A stretch of 64,000 bases of DNA from Sphingomonas sp. GTDB taxonomy: Bacteria > Pseudomonadota > Alphaproteobacteria > Sphingomonadales > Sphingomonadaceae. The translations under genes were made by a program, and so were the position numbers. Location: assembly GCF_017744835.1 (NCBI RefSeq), contig NZ_JAGIAM010000003.1, forward strand, positions 930,001 to 994,000. The letters run 5' to 3'. The notes under the pieces are model-generated. The model was not told the origin of the DNA, made no database searches, and was given only the letters and a program-made list of their open reading frames with translations. Below, in pieces: positions 26,902-36,874 of the stretch. The number at the start of each line of letters is the position of its first letter. Position 1 is the stretch's first letter.

Positions 26902-28097
26902 CGCTGCCCGATGTCGAATGGCGCCATCGCGCGGGGCTGGTACGGCTCGCGGAGGTGCTCGGCGCGCGCGAGGGCACGGCGCGCTTCGTCGGCGGTGCGG
27001 TGCGCGATACGCTGCTCGGCGTGGCGGTGTCGGACATCGACATCGCGACTCGCCATGCGCCGGAGCAGGTGCTGGAGCTGCTGCGCGCGGCGGAGATCCG
27101 GGCGGTGCCGACGGGCATCGAACATGGCACGGTGACCGCGGTGCTCGAGAGCGGCCCGGTCGAAGTCACCACGCTGCGGCGCGACGTCTCTACGGACGGC
27201 CGCCGCGCCACCGTGGCCTTCACCGACGATTGGCGCGAGGATGCGGCGCGGCGCGACTTCACGATGAACGCGCTCTACGCCGATCCGCTCAGCGGCGAGA
27301 TCTTCGATTATTTCGGCGGGCTCGCCGACTTGGGCAGGCGCCACGTGCGCTTCATCGGCGACCCCTATCGCCGCATCGCCGAGGACCACCTTCGCATCTT
27401 GCGCTTCTTTCGATTCCTCGCCCGATTCGGCGACACCCCCGATCCCGAGGGGATCGAGGCCTGCACCGCGCGCGCCAAGGACCTGATGGCGCTGTCGCGC
27501 GAGCGGATCGCCGACGAGCTGCTCAAGTTGCTGGTCGCGCGTGACGCGGTGGCGGTGGTGAAGCTGATGGTCGAGCGCGGCATCTTCGAGCCCGTGCTGC
27601 CCGAGATAACCGCAGAGGGCGCCGCCCGGCTGGAGGCGCTCGCCGCACGCGAAGCCGGGACCGGAACCCCGCCCCACGCGATCCGCCGCCTCGCCGCGGT
27701 GCTGCCGTTAGAACCCGGAGTGGCGGAGAGCGTCGGCGCGCGACTCAAGCTCTCCAACGCGCAGCGCAAGCGGCTCGAGAGCGCGACCCAGCCCGTCGGC
27801 AGCGAAGGTGCGCGGGCGCTTGGTTATCGAATCGGCGTGGAGCAGGCGATCGACCGCTATCTGCTGAGCGCCGGACCGGTCGAGGCTGCAGTCGCCGAGC
27901 TGACCGGCTGGCGACCGCCGGCGCTGCCGCTGTCGGGCGGGGCGCTGGTGGCCCGAGGGCTCAGCAAGGGTCCGGAAGTCGCGCGCGCACTCCGCCAGGT
28001 CGAGGATCGCTGGCTGGCGGAGGGCTTTCCCGATGCGGCGCGCGCCGAGGCGATCGCCGACGAAGTCGTGGCTCAGGCGTTGCGCTCGGCCAGATAA
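26898..28097 (+). CDS. cca: CCA-adding tRNA nucleotidyltransferase
   Basis: 399 residues. Class II polymerase-beta nucleotidyltransferase: FVGGAVRD at 30-37 and the catalytic DID at 46-48, then EDHLRILRFFRFLARFG and a helical C-terminal region. No HD domain is seen. It adds or repairs the 3' CCA of tRNAs. The ATG at 26898 overlaps the NUDIX stop; starts further upstream lie inside that gene. The 3' end overlaps the convergent GGDEF-EAL gene by 25 bases. Confidence 0.9.
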   Translation: MTLPDVEWRHRAGLVRLAEVLGAREGTARFVGGAVRDTLLGVAVSDIDIATRHAPEQVLELLRAAEIRAVPTGIEHGTVTAVLESGPVEVTTLRRDVSTDGRRATVAFTDDWREDAARRDFTMNALYADPLSGEIFDYFGGLADLGRRHVRFIGDPYRRIAEDHLRILRFFRFLARFGDTPDPEGIEACTARAKDLMALSRERIADELLKLLVARDAVAVVKLMVERGIFEPVLPEITAEGAARLEALAAREAGTGTPPHAIRRLAAVLPLEPGVAESVGARLKLSNAQRKRLESATQPVGSEGARALGYRIGVEQAIDRYLLSAGPVEAAVAELTGWRPPALPLSGGALVARGLSKGPEVARALRQVEDRWLAEGFPDAARAEAIADEVVAQALRSAR

Positions 28098-29788
28098 CGG
28101 TACGCGTCGTCGGCCTTGAGCGGCTGGGCGTAGAGGAAGCCCTGGCCATAGGTGCAGCCCAGCGCCGCGAGGGTTTGGGCGAGCTCGTTGGTTTCGATAC
28201 CCTCGGCCGTGGTGCGCATGCCGAGCGCCTGGGCGAGGCTGAGGATCGCGCGGACGATCGCCACCTTGTCACGATCGGCGAGCATGCCCGAGACGAAGCT
28301 GCGATCGATCTTGAGCACGTCGATCGGCAGCTTCTGGAGATAGGCGAGGTTCGAATAGCCCGTTCCGAAGTCGTCCATCGCCAGCGTCGCGCCCAGTTCG
28401 CGGAGTGCGAGCATCGTCTGGCTGATCCGGTCCGGATCGCTGACGATCGCGCTTTCGGTGAGCTCGAGCGTCAACCGCGAGCCGGCCACCGAATGGCGCC
28501 CGAGCACTTCGCTGACCATCTCGGGAATGCGGTCGCGCTGGAGCTGGATCGCCGAGAGATTGACCGCCACCTTGACGCCGCAGTCGCCGCCGGCCGCGGC
28601 ATCCCAGGCGGCGAGCGTCTTCATCGCCTCGTCCATCGCCCAGCGGCCGAGCGGGACGATCAGCCCCGATTCCTCGGCGACCGGGATGAACTCGTCGGGC
28701 GAGAGCTTGGTCCCGTCCTCGGTCGTCCAGCGCGCAAGCGCTTCGAACGCAGTGATGCGGCCCGAGGCGAGATCGTGGATCGGCTGATAGGCCAGGTTCA
28801 TCAGGCCGTTCTCGATCGCGCGACGCAGCTCGGTCTCGATGCCGAACTGCTCGCGGGCGATGTCGAAGGCGCGGGTGTGATAGACTTCGGTGCGCCCGCT
28901 CGCCTTGGCACGCTTGACGGCGAACTGGGCGTTGCGGATCAGGTCCTCCGGATCGCCCTCATTGTCCGCGCCCATCGCGATGCCGATCGCGCAGTCGACG
29001 CGGATCTCGAAGTCCGAGAGCCGGAACGGAGTGGCGAGCGCGGCGTGGATGCGCCGGCCGACCTGGAGCGCGTCCTCGGCGCCGTCGTCGAGGTGGAGCA
29101 GCACGCCGAACTCGTCGCCCGCAAGCCGGCCCAGCACGTCGCGCGCCCGCAGCGCGCCCTTGAGACGTCGTGCGACCGAGATCAGCAACTCGTCCCCGGC
29201 GAGGCCGCCCATGCAGGCATTGACGCGGCTGAACCGGTCTAGGTTGATCACCAGCACCGCGAAACCGTGGCAGTCGCCGGGGCCGATCGCGGCCTCGATC
29301 GCGTCGCCGAAGCCCGAGCGGTTGGGCAGGCCAGTGAGGCTGTCGGTCGCCATCTCTCGGCGCAGGCTATATTCGGTGCGCAGCTCGGAGGTCTGGTCGA
29401 CCAGCGTCACCAGGCACTTGCGCGTGGCGCGTTGGGCGGCGCGGCGGGCGAAGGTGACGCGGAAATAACGGCAATCGACTTCGTCGCCGAACTGCCAGGC
29501 GATGTCGTGGCGAGTCTCGTCGCTGTCGAGGAAATTGCGGAGCTGGTTGCCGAGCAGCCGGACCAGCGGCGATTCGGCGGCGATCGTACCGAGCCCGGCC
29601 TGACGGAAGGCCTTGTTGACGGCCTCGAAATGGACCTTGCTGCCTTCGAGCTCGACCAGCGCAGCCGGGACCGGCAGCAGGTCCAGCACCACCGCCGACT
29701 CCCCCGGACCGAAGGCGCAGCCAGTCGCCGTCTGCGGAGCAGGCTCCACGGACGCGAGCCGGGCCGAGCTGTACTTCCGGAACGCCAT
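28073..29788 (-). CDS. GGDEF-EAL cyclic-di-GMP protein
   Basis: 571 residues. An N-terminal region (about 30-135) resembles a degenerate PAS domain, then GGDEF (about 145-305) and EAL (about 315-565). The GGDEF signature is AGDEF at 223-227 and an I-site RARD (214-217) lies five residues before it. The EAL domain keeps EAL (349-351), VNLSAIQL, LELTES, MDDFGTGYS, LKIDRSF and EGIET, so phosphodiesterase activity is likely; cyclase activity is less certain. No membrane helix is seen. It is convergent with cca, and parC ends about 60 bases upstream of its start. Confidence 0.9.
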   Translation of the reverse strand: MAFRKYSSARLASVEPAPQTATGCAFGPGESAVVLDLLPVPAALVELEGSKVHFEAVNKAFRQAGLGTIAAESPLVRLLGNQLRNFLDSDETRHDIAWQFGDEVDCRYFRVTFARRAAQRATRKCLVTLVDQTSELRTEYSLRREMATDSLTGLPNRSGFGDAIEAAIGPGDCHGFAVLVINLDRFSRVNACMGGLAGDELLISVARRLKGALRARDVLGRLAGDEFGVLLHLDDGAEDALQVGRRIHAALATPFRLSDFEIRVDCAIGIAMGADNEGDPEDLIRNAQFAVKRAKASGRTEVYHTRAFDIAREQFGIETELRRAIENGLMNLAYQPIHDLASGRITAFEALARWTTEDGTKLSPDEFIPVAEESGLIVPLGRWAMDEAMKTLAAWDAAAGGDCGVKVAVNLSAIQLQRDRIPEMVSEVLGRHSVAGSRLTLELTESAIVSDPDRISQTMLALRELGATLAMDDFGTGYSNLAYLQKLPIDVLKIDRSFVSGMLADRDKVAIVRAILSLAQALGMRTTAEGIETNELAQTLAALGCTYGQGFLYAQPLKADDAYRYLAERNA

Positions 29789-29850
29789 CGACCGCACAGC
29801 TAGCTCCGATTCGTTAAAACCCGCTGAAATCCTCCGACAATTGGTTCCCC

Positions 29851-32103
29851 TCAGAAACGGTTGTCGCGCGGGAAGCCCGTGGGCGGCATGCGGCCGGCGG
29901 CGCCGCGCGCGGCGCGCCAGGGGGTGAGGTCCGCCTCGGTGCGCGTGCGCCCGGTCTCGCCGCCCATGGCCCAGCTGAGGCCGTCGGCCATGCGGAAGCT
30001 CTTGGCATCCGACAGGCCGCCGTCGCGGTAGCGCTGGAGCTGCACCCCCTGCCCGCGCGCCAGCTCGGCGACTTCGGACAAGGGGAAGACCAGCATCTTG
30101 CGGTTGTCGCCGATCGCCGCGACCATGTCGTCCTCGGGCGCGATCGGGCGGACCAGCTTGAGCTGCGCGCCGGGGCGCGGAGTCACCACCTGCTTGCCCT
30201 TGCGCGTCTCGGCGACGACATCCTCGGTCTTGACCACGAAGCCGCGCCCGTCGCTCGCCGCCACCAGCAGCTTCTCCGAGGCACTGGCGGGCAGCAGCGC
30301 GACGATGTGACGCTCGCCCTCGAGATCGACCATCAGCCGCACCGGCTCGCCGAAGCCGCGCCCGCCGGGCAGTTTGTCGCCACCCAGCGTGTAAAATCGG
30401 CCATTGTCGGCCGCGAGCAGCAGCTTGTCGGTCGTCTGCGCGTGGAAGGCGAAGAGCGGGCCGTCGCCTTCCTTGAACTTGGCGGTATCGGCCGACGCCA
30501 GCTCGACGTGGCCCTTCATCGCGCGAATCCAGCCGCGCTGCGAGAGGATCACGGTGATCGGCTCGCGCTCGATCATCGCCTCGAGCGGGATCTCGCGCGT
30601 CGGCCCCGCCTCGCGGATCGCGGTGCGGCGTGCGCCCAGCGGCGTATCGAGGCCGTAGCGCTCGATCATCTTGGCGAGGTCGCGCTTCATCCGCGTTCGC
30701 TGGCGCGCGTCGGACGAAAGCAGCGTCTCCAGCTCGGCCTGTTCCTTGAGCAGCGCGTCCTGCTCGCGCCTGAGCTCCATCTCCTCGAGCCGCCGCAGCG
30801 AGCGCAGCCGCATGTTGAGGATCGCCTCGGCCTGGCGGTCGGTCAGCGCGAACTCGGCCATCATCACCGGCTTGGGCTCGTCCTCGGTGCGGATGATCTC
30901 TATCACTCGGTCGAGGTTGAGGAAGGCGATGATGTAGCCGCCGACGAGCTCGAGCCGGTCCGCGATCTTGTCCAGCCGGTGCTCGGACTTGCGGCGCAGC
31001 ACCACGAACTGGTGCTCGACCCACGCCGCGAGCGCCTCGGCCAGGCTCATCACCCGCGGCGTGCGGTTCTTGTCGAGCACGTTGAGGTTGAGCGGCACGC
31101 GCACTTCGAGGTCGGAGAGGCGGTAGAGGCTCTCCATCAACGTGTCGGCATCGACGGTGCGGCTGCGCGGCTCGACGACGATGCGGATATCCTCGGCCGA
31201 TTCGTCGCGCACGTCGCCGAGGATCGGCAGCTTCTTCTCGTTGATGAGCTCGGCGATCCCCTCGATCAGCTTGCCCTTCTGGACGCCATAGGGGATCTCC
31301 GAGACGACGAGGTGCCAGCCCCCGCCCTTCTCCACGATCTTTTCGATCTTCGCGCGTACGCGAAAGCTTCCGCGGCCGGTGGCATAGCTTTCGGCGATCG
31401 CGGCGGGGCTGTCGACGACGATGCCGCCAGTCGGGAAGTCCGGGCCGCTGACATAGTCGAGGACGTTCGCCTGCGGGTTGTCGATCAGCGCCACCGCGGC
31501 ATTCATCAGCTCGGCGGCGTTGTGCGGCGGGATCGAGGTCGCCATGCCCACCGCGATGCCCGCGGCGCCATTGGCGAGCAGATTGGGGAAGAGACCCGGG
31601 AAAAGCTCGGGCTCTTCCTCCTCGCCATTGTAGGTCGCGCGGAAATCGACGGCATTTTCGTCGAGCCCGGCCATCAGGTCGATCGCGACCTGGGTCAGCC
31701 GCGCCTCGGTGTAGCGATAGGCCGCGGCGTTATCGCCGTCGATGTTGCCGAAATTGCCCTGCCCGTCGACCAGCGGATAGCGCAGCGCGAAGGTCTGGGC
31801 GAGGCGGACCATCGCGTCATAGACCGACTGGTCGCCGTGCGGATGGTATTTGCCGATCACGTCGCCGACGACGCGCGCGCACTTCTTGTAGCCCGAGGCC
31901 GGATCGAGCCGCAGCAGCCGCATCGCCCAGAGCAGCCGGCGGTGCACCGGCTTCAGCCCGTCCCGGACATCGGGGAGCGAGCGCGCCGTGATCGTCGACA
32001 GCGCATAGACGAGATAGCGTTCGGAAAGCGCGCTATCGAAGGGGACGTCGGAGGCGCCGGAGGGTTCGCCAACAGGGTCGAGCGTTTCGGTATCGAGACT
32101 CAT
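29851..32103 (-). CDS. parC: DNA topoisomerase IV subunit A
   Basis: 750 residues, type IIA topoisomerase breakage-reunion subunit that decatenates daughter chromosomes. The N-terminal [43 protein letters not shown] and AYRYTEARL (with the active tyrosine) are present, and the C-terminal beta-pinwheel repeats follow from about residue 490. Length and the absence of a GyrA box favour ParC. In the quinolone-resistance region, Gln92 and Asp96 occupy the positions of E. coli ParC Ser80 and Glu84. Start at MSLDTET. Confidence 0.93.
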   Translation of the reverse strand: MSLDTETLDPVGEPSGASDVPFDSALSERYLVYALSTITARSLPDVRDGLKPVHRRLLWAMRLLRLDPASGYKKCARVVGDVIGKYHPHGDQSVYDAMVRLAQTFALRYPLVDGQGNFGNIDGDNAAAYRYTEARLTQVAIDLMAGLDENAVDFRATYNGEEEEPELFPGLFPNLLANGAAGIAVGMATSIPPHNAAELMNAAVALIDNPQANVLDYVSGPDFPTGGIVVDSPAAIAESYATGRGSFRVRAKIEKIVEKGGGWHLVVSEIPYGVQKGKLIEGIAELINEKKLPILGDVRDESAEDIRIVVEPRSRTVDADTLMESLYRLSDLEVRVPLNLNVLDKNRTPRVMSLAEALAAWVEHQFVVLRRKSEHRLDKIADRLELVGGYIIAFLNLDRVIEIIRTEDEPKPVMMAEFALTDRQAEAILNMRLRSLRRLEEMELRREQDALLKEQAELETLLSSDARQRTRMKRDLAKMIERYGLDTPLGARRTAIREAGPTREIPLEAMIEREPITVILSQRGWIRAMKGHVELASADTAKFKEGDGPLFAFHAQTTDKLLLAADNGRFYTLGGDKLPGGRGFGEPVRLMVDLEGERHIVALLPASASEKLLVAASDGRGFVVKTEDVVAETRKGKQVVTPRPGAQLKLVRPIAPEDDMVAAIGDNRKMLVFPLSEVAELARGQGVQLQRYRDGGLSDAKSFRMADGLSWAMGGETGRTRTEADLTPWRAARGAAGRMPPTGFPRDNRF

Positions 32104-32201
32104 CGGATCACCGCGATAGCAGCCACGGACGCGCTGCGCCACGGGGGCGGATGGTTTCCAGGCGGTTGGGGAAAGCGGTCCCGGTTACGCCGGCCCTCCC
32201 C

Positions 32202-33098
32202 TCACACCCCCTGCGGGCGTTCGCGGCCGATTTCCTCGAGCAGCCATTCGCGGAAGCGCTTGATCTTGGGGAGGTTGCGCCGGGTCTCGGGGACCACGAA
32301 CCAATAGGCGTAGCCGCGGGTCGAGACCTGATCGAAGGGCCGCGTCAGCCGCCCCTCGGCCAGGTCGCGGCGCCAGAAGAAGGGCGTCAGCATCGCCACC
32401 CCCTGCCCCGCGATCGCGGCATGCCCCTCGTGCGCCTGGCTGTCGAGGCGCACGCCCGGGCGGGGCGGACCGTCGGGCACGTCGACGCCGGCCTCGCGCA
32501 GCCAATGCGCCCACCAGGGATCGTGCGGGCTGATCTGCGGCAGGCGCAGCAGGTCGGCGGGAACGAGCGGCCCGTGGCGCGCGAGGAACTCCGGGCTCAT
32601 CATCGGCGTGAAATCGATCTCCAGCAGCTTGTCGATGACCATCCCGTCCCAGCCGCCCCGACCGGCGCGGATCGCGCAATCGACTTCGCCCGCGGAGAGA
32701 TCGGCCACCTTGTCGGTGGCCTCCAGCCGCACCGCCATCTCGGGATGCCCCATCTGGAAGCTGCCGAGCCGCCAGGCGAGCCAGGCGTTGGCGAACGTGT
32801 TGGAGGTCGAGACGGTGAGCAGCTTCTCGTCCTCGGCCCGCACTTGCGCGAAGGCGGAGTCGATCGCGTCGAAGGCGCGCGAAACCTGCGGCGCAGCACG
32901 CGTGCCCGCATCGGTGAGCGCAATGCGGCGCCCCTCGCGCCGGAAGAGCGACGTGCCGAGCCGCTCCTCGAGCAACTTGATCTGATAGCTCACCGCCGCC
33001 TGGGTCATCCCCAGCTCCTCCGCGGCGCGCGTGAAATTGCCGTGCCGGGCGGCGGCCTCGAACACGCGGACGGCGGAGAGCGGCGGAATCTGGCGCAT
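32202..33098 (-). CDS. LysR-family transcriptional regulator, GcvA-like
   Basis: 298 residues. The N-terminal winged helix (PPLSAVRVFEAAARHGNFTRAAEELGMTQAAVSYQIKLLE) is very close to GcvA-type regulators; the effector domain starts near residue 90 (LLTVSTSNTFANAWLAWRL). It is divergent from the urcA gene across a 114-base gap that could hold its binding site; ATAA-N10-TTAT at 33107-33124 fits a LysR T-N11-A core. The effector is unknown. Confidence 0.9.
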   Translation of the reverse strand: MRQIPPLSAVRVFEAAARHGNFTRAAEELGMTQAAVSYQIKLLEERLGTSLFRREGRRIALTDAGTRAAPQVSRAFDAIDSAFAQVRAEDEKLLTVSTSNTFANAWLAWRLGSFQMGHPEMAVRLEATDKVADLSAGEVDCAIRAGRGGWDGMVIDKLLEIDFTPMMSPEFLARHGPLVPADLLRLPQISPHDPWWAHWLREAGVDVPDGPPRPGVRLDSQAHEGHAAIAGQGVAMLTPFFWRRDLAEGRLTRPFDQVSTRGYAYWFVVPETRRNLPKIKRFREWLLEEIGRERPQGV

Positions 33099-33106
33099 GG
33101 CCAATC

Positions 33107-33124
33107 ATAAGCTCTACTTGTTAT
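33107..33124. promoter_or_regulatory. Possible LysR-type operator between lysR-like gene and urcA
   Basis: ATAA-N10-TTAT with a central TA, an imperfect inverted repeat in an AT-rich patch nine bases upstream of the regulator start. It has the general T-N11-A shape. Only position and shape support it. Confidence 0.3.
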
Positions 33125-33212
33125 CCAAGTCCAACGATTTGTTGGCGCGGAAATGCATTCGGGCGCACATCGGCACGGCTGCCGCAGATGGCACGAACTC
33201 AGGAGACGAGCC

Positions 33213-33533
33213 ATGTCGAAGCCCTTGATCGCCCTTGCTTTTCTAGCCGCGGCCGCGGCGACGCCGTCGGTGGCGGCGCCCCAGACGTCCGCGGCGGCCC
33301 GCGTCTCGTACGCCGATCTCGATCTCGCCCGGCCGGCTGACCGCAAGATCCTCGACCGGCGAGTCACGCGCGCTGCCGAAAAACTATGCCCGCCGCTCGT
33401 GCCGACCGGGCAGCTGACGCGCTCCGTCGAAGCGGTGCGCTGCCTGGCCGCGGCCAAGGCGAGCGCCCAGCTCCAGCGCAGCCGCGCAATCGCTAGCGCC
33501 ACGACATCCAACCTCGCCGCCGACTCCCGATAA
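33213..33533 (+). CDS. UrcA family secreted protein
   Basis: 106 residues with a signal peptide (LIALAFLAAAAATPSVAA). The mature part RVSYADLDLARPADRKILDRRVTRAAEKLC with a later CLAAAKASA is the UrcA pattern: two cysteines and the YADLDL motif. The family is widespread in sphingomonads and of unknown function. AGGAGACGAG precedes the ATG. A strong terminator follows at 33551-33578, so it is monocistronic. Confidence 0.87.
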   Translation: MSKPLIALAFLAAAAATPSVAAPQTSAAARVSYADLDLARPADRKILDRRVTRAAEKLCPPLVPTGQLTRSVEAVRCLAAAKASAQLQRSRAIASATTSNLAADSR

Positions 33534-33550
33534 CTCGCTCGGCGGACCCT

Positions 33551-33578
33551 GCGGGCGGCCTCGTGCCGCCCGCCTTTT
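33551..33578 (+). terminator. Rho-independent terminator after urcA
   Basis: Stem GCGGGCGGC / GCCGCCCGC (9 bp), five-base loop CTCGT, followed by CTTTT, about 18 bases after the urcA stop. Confidence 0.85.
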
Positions 33579-33639
33579 CAACAAGGAATCCTGATGAGCC
33601 CGCGGACGATCCGCGCCGCTCCTGCCAAGGAGAAACCTC

Positions 33640-33861
33640 ATGCCACGTGATTATGACGACGCCGTATGGGCCGACCATCATCAGCATGTGAGCTCTGGCC
33701 TCGCAAAGCTGTTCGACGACATCGCCGGCGCCTTCCGACGGCTGAATGCGATCGAATATGACGCGCCCTGGCAGAAGGAGGCCGAGCGCGCCTGCGATAC
33801 GCTTGCGTACCGGCACCACCCGGAAGACCCGAGCATCGGGCGCGCGGCGACGTTCCGCTGA
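33640..33861 (+). CDS. Small hypothetical protein
   Basis: 73 residues, cytoplasmic, rich in His, Asp and Ala (MPRDYDDAVWADHHQHVSSG). No family is recognised. The ATG at 33640 has AAGGAGA at good spacing. An 18-residue open frame with its own AAGGA starts at 33594 and ends inside this gene's beginning (33650), a possible leader. Gene status rests mainly on the ribosome site and codon pattern. Confidence 0.55.
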   Translation: MPRDYDDAVWADHHQHVSSGLAKLFDDIAGAFRRLNAIEYDAPWQKEAERACDTLAYRHHPEDPSIGRAATFR

Positions 33862-33981
33862 ACCCCCCGCCGCGCGGGACCCGCGGCGATCCGCCCCAGA
33901 GGGTGCGGCGTGCCCAAGACGCCGCATCCCCGGCGCGGAGCAACCCTAACTCTTTGAGCTGACTATAAAATCGGAATGCCT

Positions 33982-34009
33982 CAATTTGGCCTTAATTATG
34001 GCCAAATTG
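33982..34009. promoter_or_regulatory. 10-bp inverted repeat upstream of the DUF4349 gene
   Basis: CAATTTGGCC, an eight-base AT spacer, GGCCAAATTG: a perfect 28-base inverted repeat in unusually AT-rich sequence 62 bases before the downstream ATG. TATAAA at 33964-33969 lies just upstream. It could be an operator or an mRNA leader hairpin. Confidence 0.55.
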
Positions 34010-34070
34010 TGTCTTTACGATCTCCCACGCCCATGATGGGATTATGTCTCCTCAAGAGGGAGATGATGCC

Positions 34071-34940
34071 ATGCGCGTGCGTGCTGCTCTTGCTACCCTG
34101 ATCATGCTTGCCGGCTGTTCGAGTGCCGAGGATATGCCTCAAAGAGGCGCCTCGGCTCCGGCGGAGGTGGAGAGGGTCGCGCCCGATGCCGCCGTCAAGG
34201 CGGCTGGCGATGCCCCCGGGCGCCTCCAGCTCAGCCTGCCCCAGCTCGCCTATTCCTACAGCCTCTCCTATCTCCTCCCGAACGACGGCATTCCCGTGGT
34301 GCAGGACAAGCATCGCCTGCTGTGCGAAGAAATGGGCCCTGCGCGCTGCCAGCTTCTGGCGCTGGAGCGTGGCGTCGGCACCGACCGCGGGGGCGAGGCG
34401 CTGCTCAAGATGCGCGTCGCAACCGCCGAGGCCCGACGCTTCCAGATCCTGCTCGATCATGACGTCGCCGAAGCCGGCGGCCGCACCGAAAATGCGAAGA
34501 TCGCCACCGAGGAAGTATCGAAGCAGATCGTCGATACCGAAGCGCGGATCCGCCAGCGCGAATTGCTGGTCGCGCGCCTCACCGAAGCGCTGCGGACTCG
34601 CGCCGGGACGCCGCCCCAGCTGGTCGCCGCCGAACGCAGCGTCACCGAGGCACAGGAGGAGCTCGATCGTGCGCGCAGCTGGCTGGGCGAGCTGAAGGGC
34701 CGTGTCGCCATGTCGGACTTCGAGATACGCTATGGGGCGATCGCCCCGAGCGCCACGGCCCAGGGCCTCGGCGTGCGGCTGGGCGAGGCGGTGCAGGGCT
34801 CGGGCGCGGTCTTCCTGATGGGGCTCGATGCGCTGCTGTCGCTGCTGATCTACCTGCTCCCCTGGCTCATGCTGCTGGCGCTGCCGGTGCTCGCGATGCG
34901 GGCCCTGCGCAAGCAGCGCGAGTCTGCCGGACAGGGCTGA
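34071..34940 (+). CDS. DUF4349-like lipoprotein with coiled coil
   Basis: 289 residues. The lipobox LMLAGC puts the lipid anchor at Cys16. A membrane-proximal domain (YSYSLSYLLPNDGIPVVQDKH) leads to a long charged coiled coil (about 110-215: EARIRQRELLVARLTEALR, AQEELDRARSWLGELK), then VAMSDFEIRYGAI and a C-terminal membrane helix (about 260-280). This is the layout of DUF4349 proteins, of unknown function. GGGAG lies nine bases before the ATG; an earlier ATG at 34044 is less suitable. Confidence 0.8.
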   Translation: MRVRAALATLIMLAGCSSAEDMPQRGASAPAEVERVAPDAAVKAAGDAPGRLQLSLPQLAYSYSLSYLLPNDGIPVVQDKHRLLCEEMGPARCQLLALERGVGTDRGGEALLKMRVATAEARRFQILLDHDVAEAGGRTENAKIATEEVSKQIVDTEARIRQRELLVARLTEALRTRAGTPPQLVAAERSVTEAQEELDRARSWLGELKGRVAMSDFEIRYGAIAPSATAQGLGVRLGEAVQGSGAVFLMGLDALLSLLIYLLPWLMLLALPVLAMRALRKQRESAGQG

Positions 34941-35081
34941 TCCGAAGGGGACGGAGGGCGCATCCTAAGCGTGATTGCGCCCCCGTCCCCCATCCGGTAT
35001 AGGCGCAGTCCTTTCCAGAGCCCCGGCACTTGCGCGGACCCCGCGCCGCCGGGGCGACGCTTTTCAGGGACACGAGCCGAC

Positions 35082-35861
35082 ATGGCACGCCGCCGGCAAA
35101 TCTACGAAGGCAAGGCCAAGATCCTTTACGAGGGTCCCGAGCCCGGCACGCTCATCCAATATTTCAAGGACGACGCGACCGCCTTCAACGCCCAGAAGAA
35201 GGGCACCATCAGCGGCAAGGGCGTGCTCAACAACCGCATCAGCGAGCATGTCTTCACGCTGCTCGGCGGAATCGGCATCCCGACTCACTTCATCCGCCGC
35301 CTCAACATGCGCGAGCAGCTGATCCGCCAGGTCGAGATCGTGCCGATCGAAGTGGTGGTGCGCAACGTCGTCGCCGGCAGCCTCGCCAAGAAGCTGGGGA
35401 TCGAGGAAGGCACGCCGCTGCCGCGCACGATCATCGAATATTACTACAAGGACGACGCGCTGGGCGACCCGATGGTCACCGACGAGCACATCCTGTGCTT
35501 CGGCTGGGCGAGTCAGGAAGAGCTGCACGACATGGCCGACATGGCCATCCGCGTGAACGACTTCCTCTCGGGGCTGTTCGCCGGGATCGGCATCCGGCTG
35601 GTCGACTTCAAGCTCGAGTTCGGCCGCATCTGGGACAATGACTACGCCCGCATCATCCTGGCCGACGAGATCAGCCCGGACGGCTGCCGGCTGTGGGACA
35701 TGGCCTCGGGCGAGAAGCTCGACAAGGACCGCTTCCGCCGCGACCTGGGCGGCGAAGTCGAGGCCTATCAGGAAGTCGCGCGCCGGCTGGGGCTGTTCCC
35801 CGAGGGCGCGGACTCGGCGGTGCTCGACCTGGAGAGCCATCGCAAGCGCCGGGGCAAATAG
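35082..35861 (+). CDS. purC: Phosphoribosylaminoimidazole-succinocarboxamide synthase
   Basis: 259 residues. SAICAR synthase joins CAIR and aspartate with ATP in purine synthesis. The N-terminal [13 protein letters not shown] is the nucleotide-binding loop; [28 protein letters not shown] and [14 protein letters not shown] are the conserved catalytic blocks. The start is [10 protein letters not shown] at 35082. It heads a purC-purS-purQ cluster; purL would normally follow but is not in the window. Confidence 0.96.
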   Translation: MARRRQIYEGKAKILYEGPEPGTLIQYFKDDATAFNAQKKGTISGKGVLNNRISEHVFTLLGGIGIPTHFIRRLNMREQLIRQVEIVPIEVVVRNVVAGSLAKKLGIEEGTPLPRTIIEYYYKDDALGDPMVTDEHILCFGWASQEELHDMADMAIRVNDFLSGLFAGIGIRLVDFKLEFGRIWDNDYARIILADEISPDGCRLWDMASGEKLDKDRFRRDLGGEVEAYQEVARRLGLFPEGADSAVLDLESHRKRRGK

Positions 35862-35970
35862 GCTCCGGTCGCTCCTGCCGTCCGCTCCCCGGCAAAGACC
35901 GGGGACCAGACGCGATTTCGGGCAGCTTTCGCCTTGCAGCGGCGCGCCGCCGGGGCCATAGGGCCTGCCC

Positions 35971-36201
35971 ATGAAGCTCCGCATCATCGTGACCCTCAAG
36001 AACGGCGTGCTCGATCCCCAGGGCAAGGCCATCCAGCATGCGCTCGCCGGTCTCGGCTTCGATGGCGTCCAGGACGTCCGCGCCGGCAAGATCTTCGAGC
36101 TCGAAGTGGCCGACGGCACGCCCGACGAGGCGATCGACGAGATGTGCCGCAAGCTGCTCGCCAACACGGTGATCGAGAACTACCGGGTGGAAAAGCAGTG
36201 A
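35971..36201 (+). CDS. purS: Phosphoribosylformylglycinamidine synthase subunit PurS
   Basis: 76 residues. Small structural subunit that bridges PurL and PurQ in the three-part FGAM synthase. [21 protein letters not shown] and [18 protein letters not shown] are typical. Its stop overlaps the purQ start (GTGA), so the subunits are translationally coupled. About 109 bases separate it from purC. Confidence 0.94.
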   Translation: MKLRIIVTLKNGVLDPQGKAIQHALAGLGFDGVQDVRAGKIFELEVADGTPDEAIDEMCRKLLANTVIENYRVEKQ

Positions 36202-36863
36202 AGAGCGCGGTCATCGTCTTCCCCGGCTCCAATTGCGACCGCGACATCGCGGTGGCGCTCGAGGACGTGACCGGCACCAAGCCGCACATGGTGTGGCACG
36301 GCGAGAGCGAGTTGCCCGAGGGACTGGGCGTGATCGCGCTGCCCGGCGGCTTCTCCTATGGCGATTACCTGCGCTGCGGCGCGATCGCGGCGCGCTCGCC
36401 GGTGGTCCGCGCCGTGGTCGAGGCGGCCGAGCGCGGCGTGCCGGTGATCGGCATCTGCAACGGCTTCCAGATCCTGACCGAGACCGGGCTGCTGCCCGGC
36501 GCGCTGATGCGCAACTCGGGGCTCAACTTCGTGTGCCGCAACGTCGCGCTGACGGTGGACAACGGCCAGTCGATCTTCACCAGCGGCTATGACGCGGGCG
36601 AGACGATCACCGTTCCGGTGGCGCACCACGACGGCAATTTCTTCGCCGACGCCGAGACGCTCGACCGGATCGAGGGCGAGGGCCGCGTCGCCTTCCGCTA
36701 TGCCGAGGACGTCAACGGATCGGCACGCAACATCGCCGGACTGCTCAACAAGGCCGGCAATGTGCTGGGCATGATGCCCCACCCCGAGCGCCGCATCGAA
36801 GCCGCGCACGGCGGCACCGATGGGCGTCGGTTGTTCGAAGGTCTGCTCGAAGCCGTGGGCTGA
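36198..36863 (+). CDS. purQ: Phosphoribosylformylglycinamidine synthase subunit PurQ
   Basis: 221 residues, glutamine amidotransferase class I. It supplies ammonia to PurL. Catalytic Cys87 is in [10 protein letters not shown] and the His-Glu pair in [10 protein letters not shown]. The N-terminal [12 protein letters not shown] is conserved. The start is GTG at 36198 overlapping the purS stop; no ATG gives a suitable N-terminus. The convergent chemoreceptor gene ends 11 bases after the stop. Confidence 0.95.
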   Translation: MKSAVIVFPGSNCDRDIAVALEDVTGTKPHMVWHGESELPEGLGVIALPGGFSYGDYLRCGAIAARSPVVRAVVEAAERGVPVIGICNGFQILTETGLLPGALMRNSGLNFVCRNVALTVDNGQSIFTSGYDAGETITVPVAHHDGNFFADAETLDRIEGEGRVAFRYAEDVNGSARNIAGLLNKAGNVLGMMPHPERRIEAAHGGTDGRRLFEGLLEAVG

Positions 36864-36874
36864 GCCCGTCCCGC

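Noticed and set aside
30307..32307. Long plus-strand open frame opposite parC
   Set aside because: Antisense to a well-conserved gene, composition typical of shadow frames.
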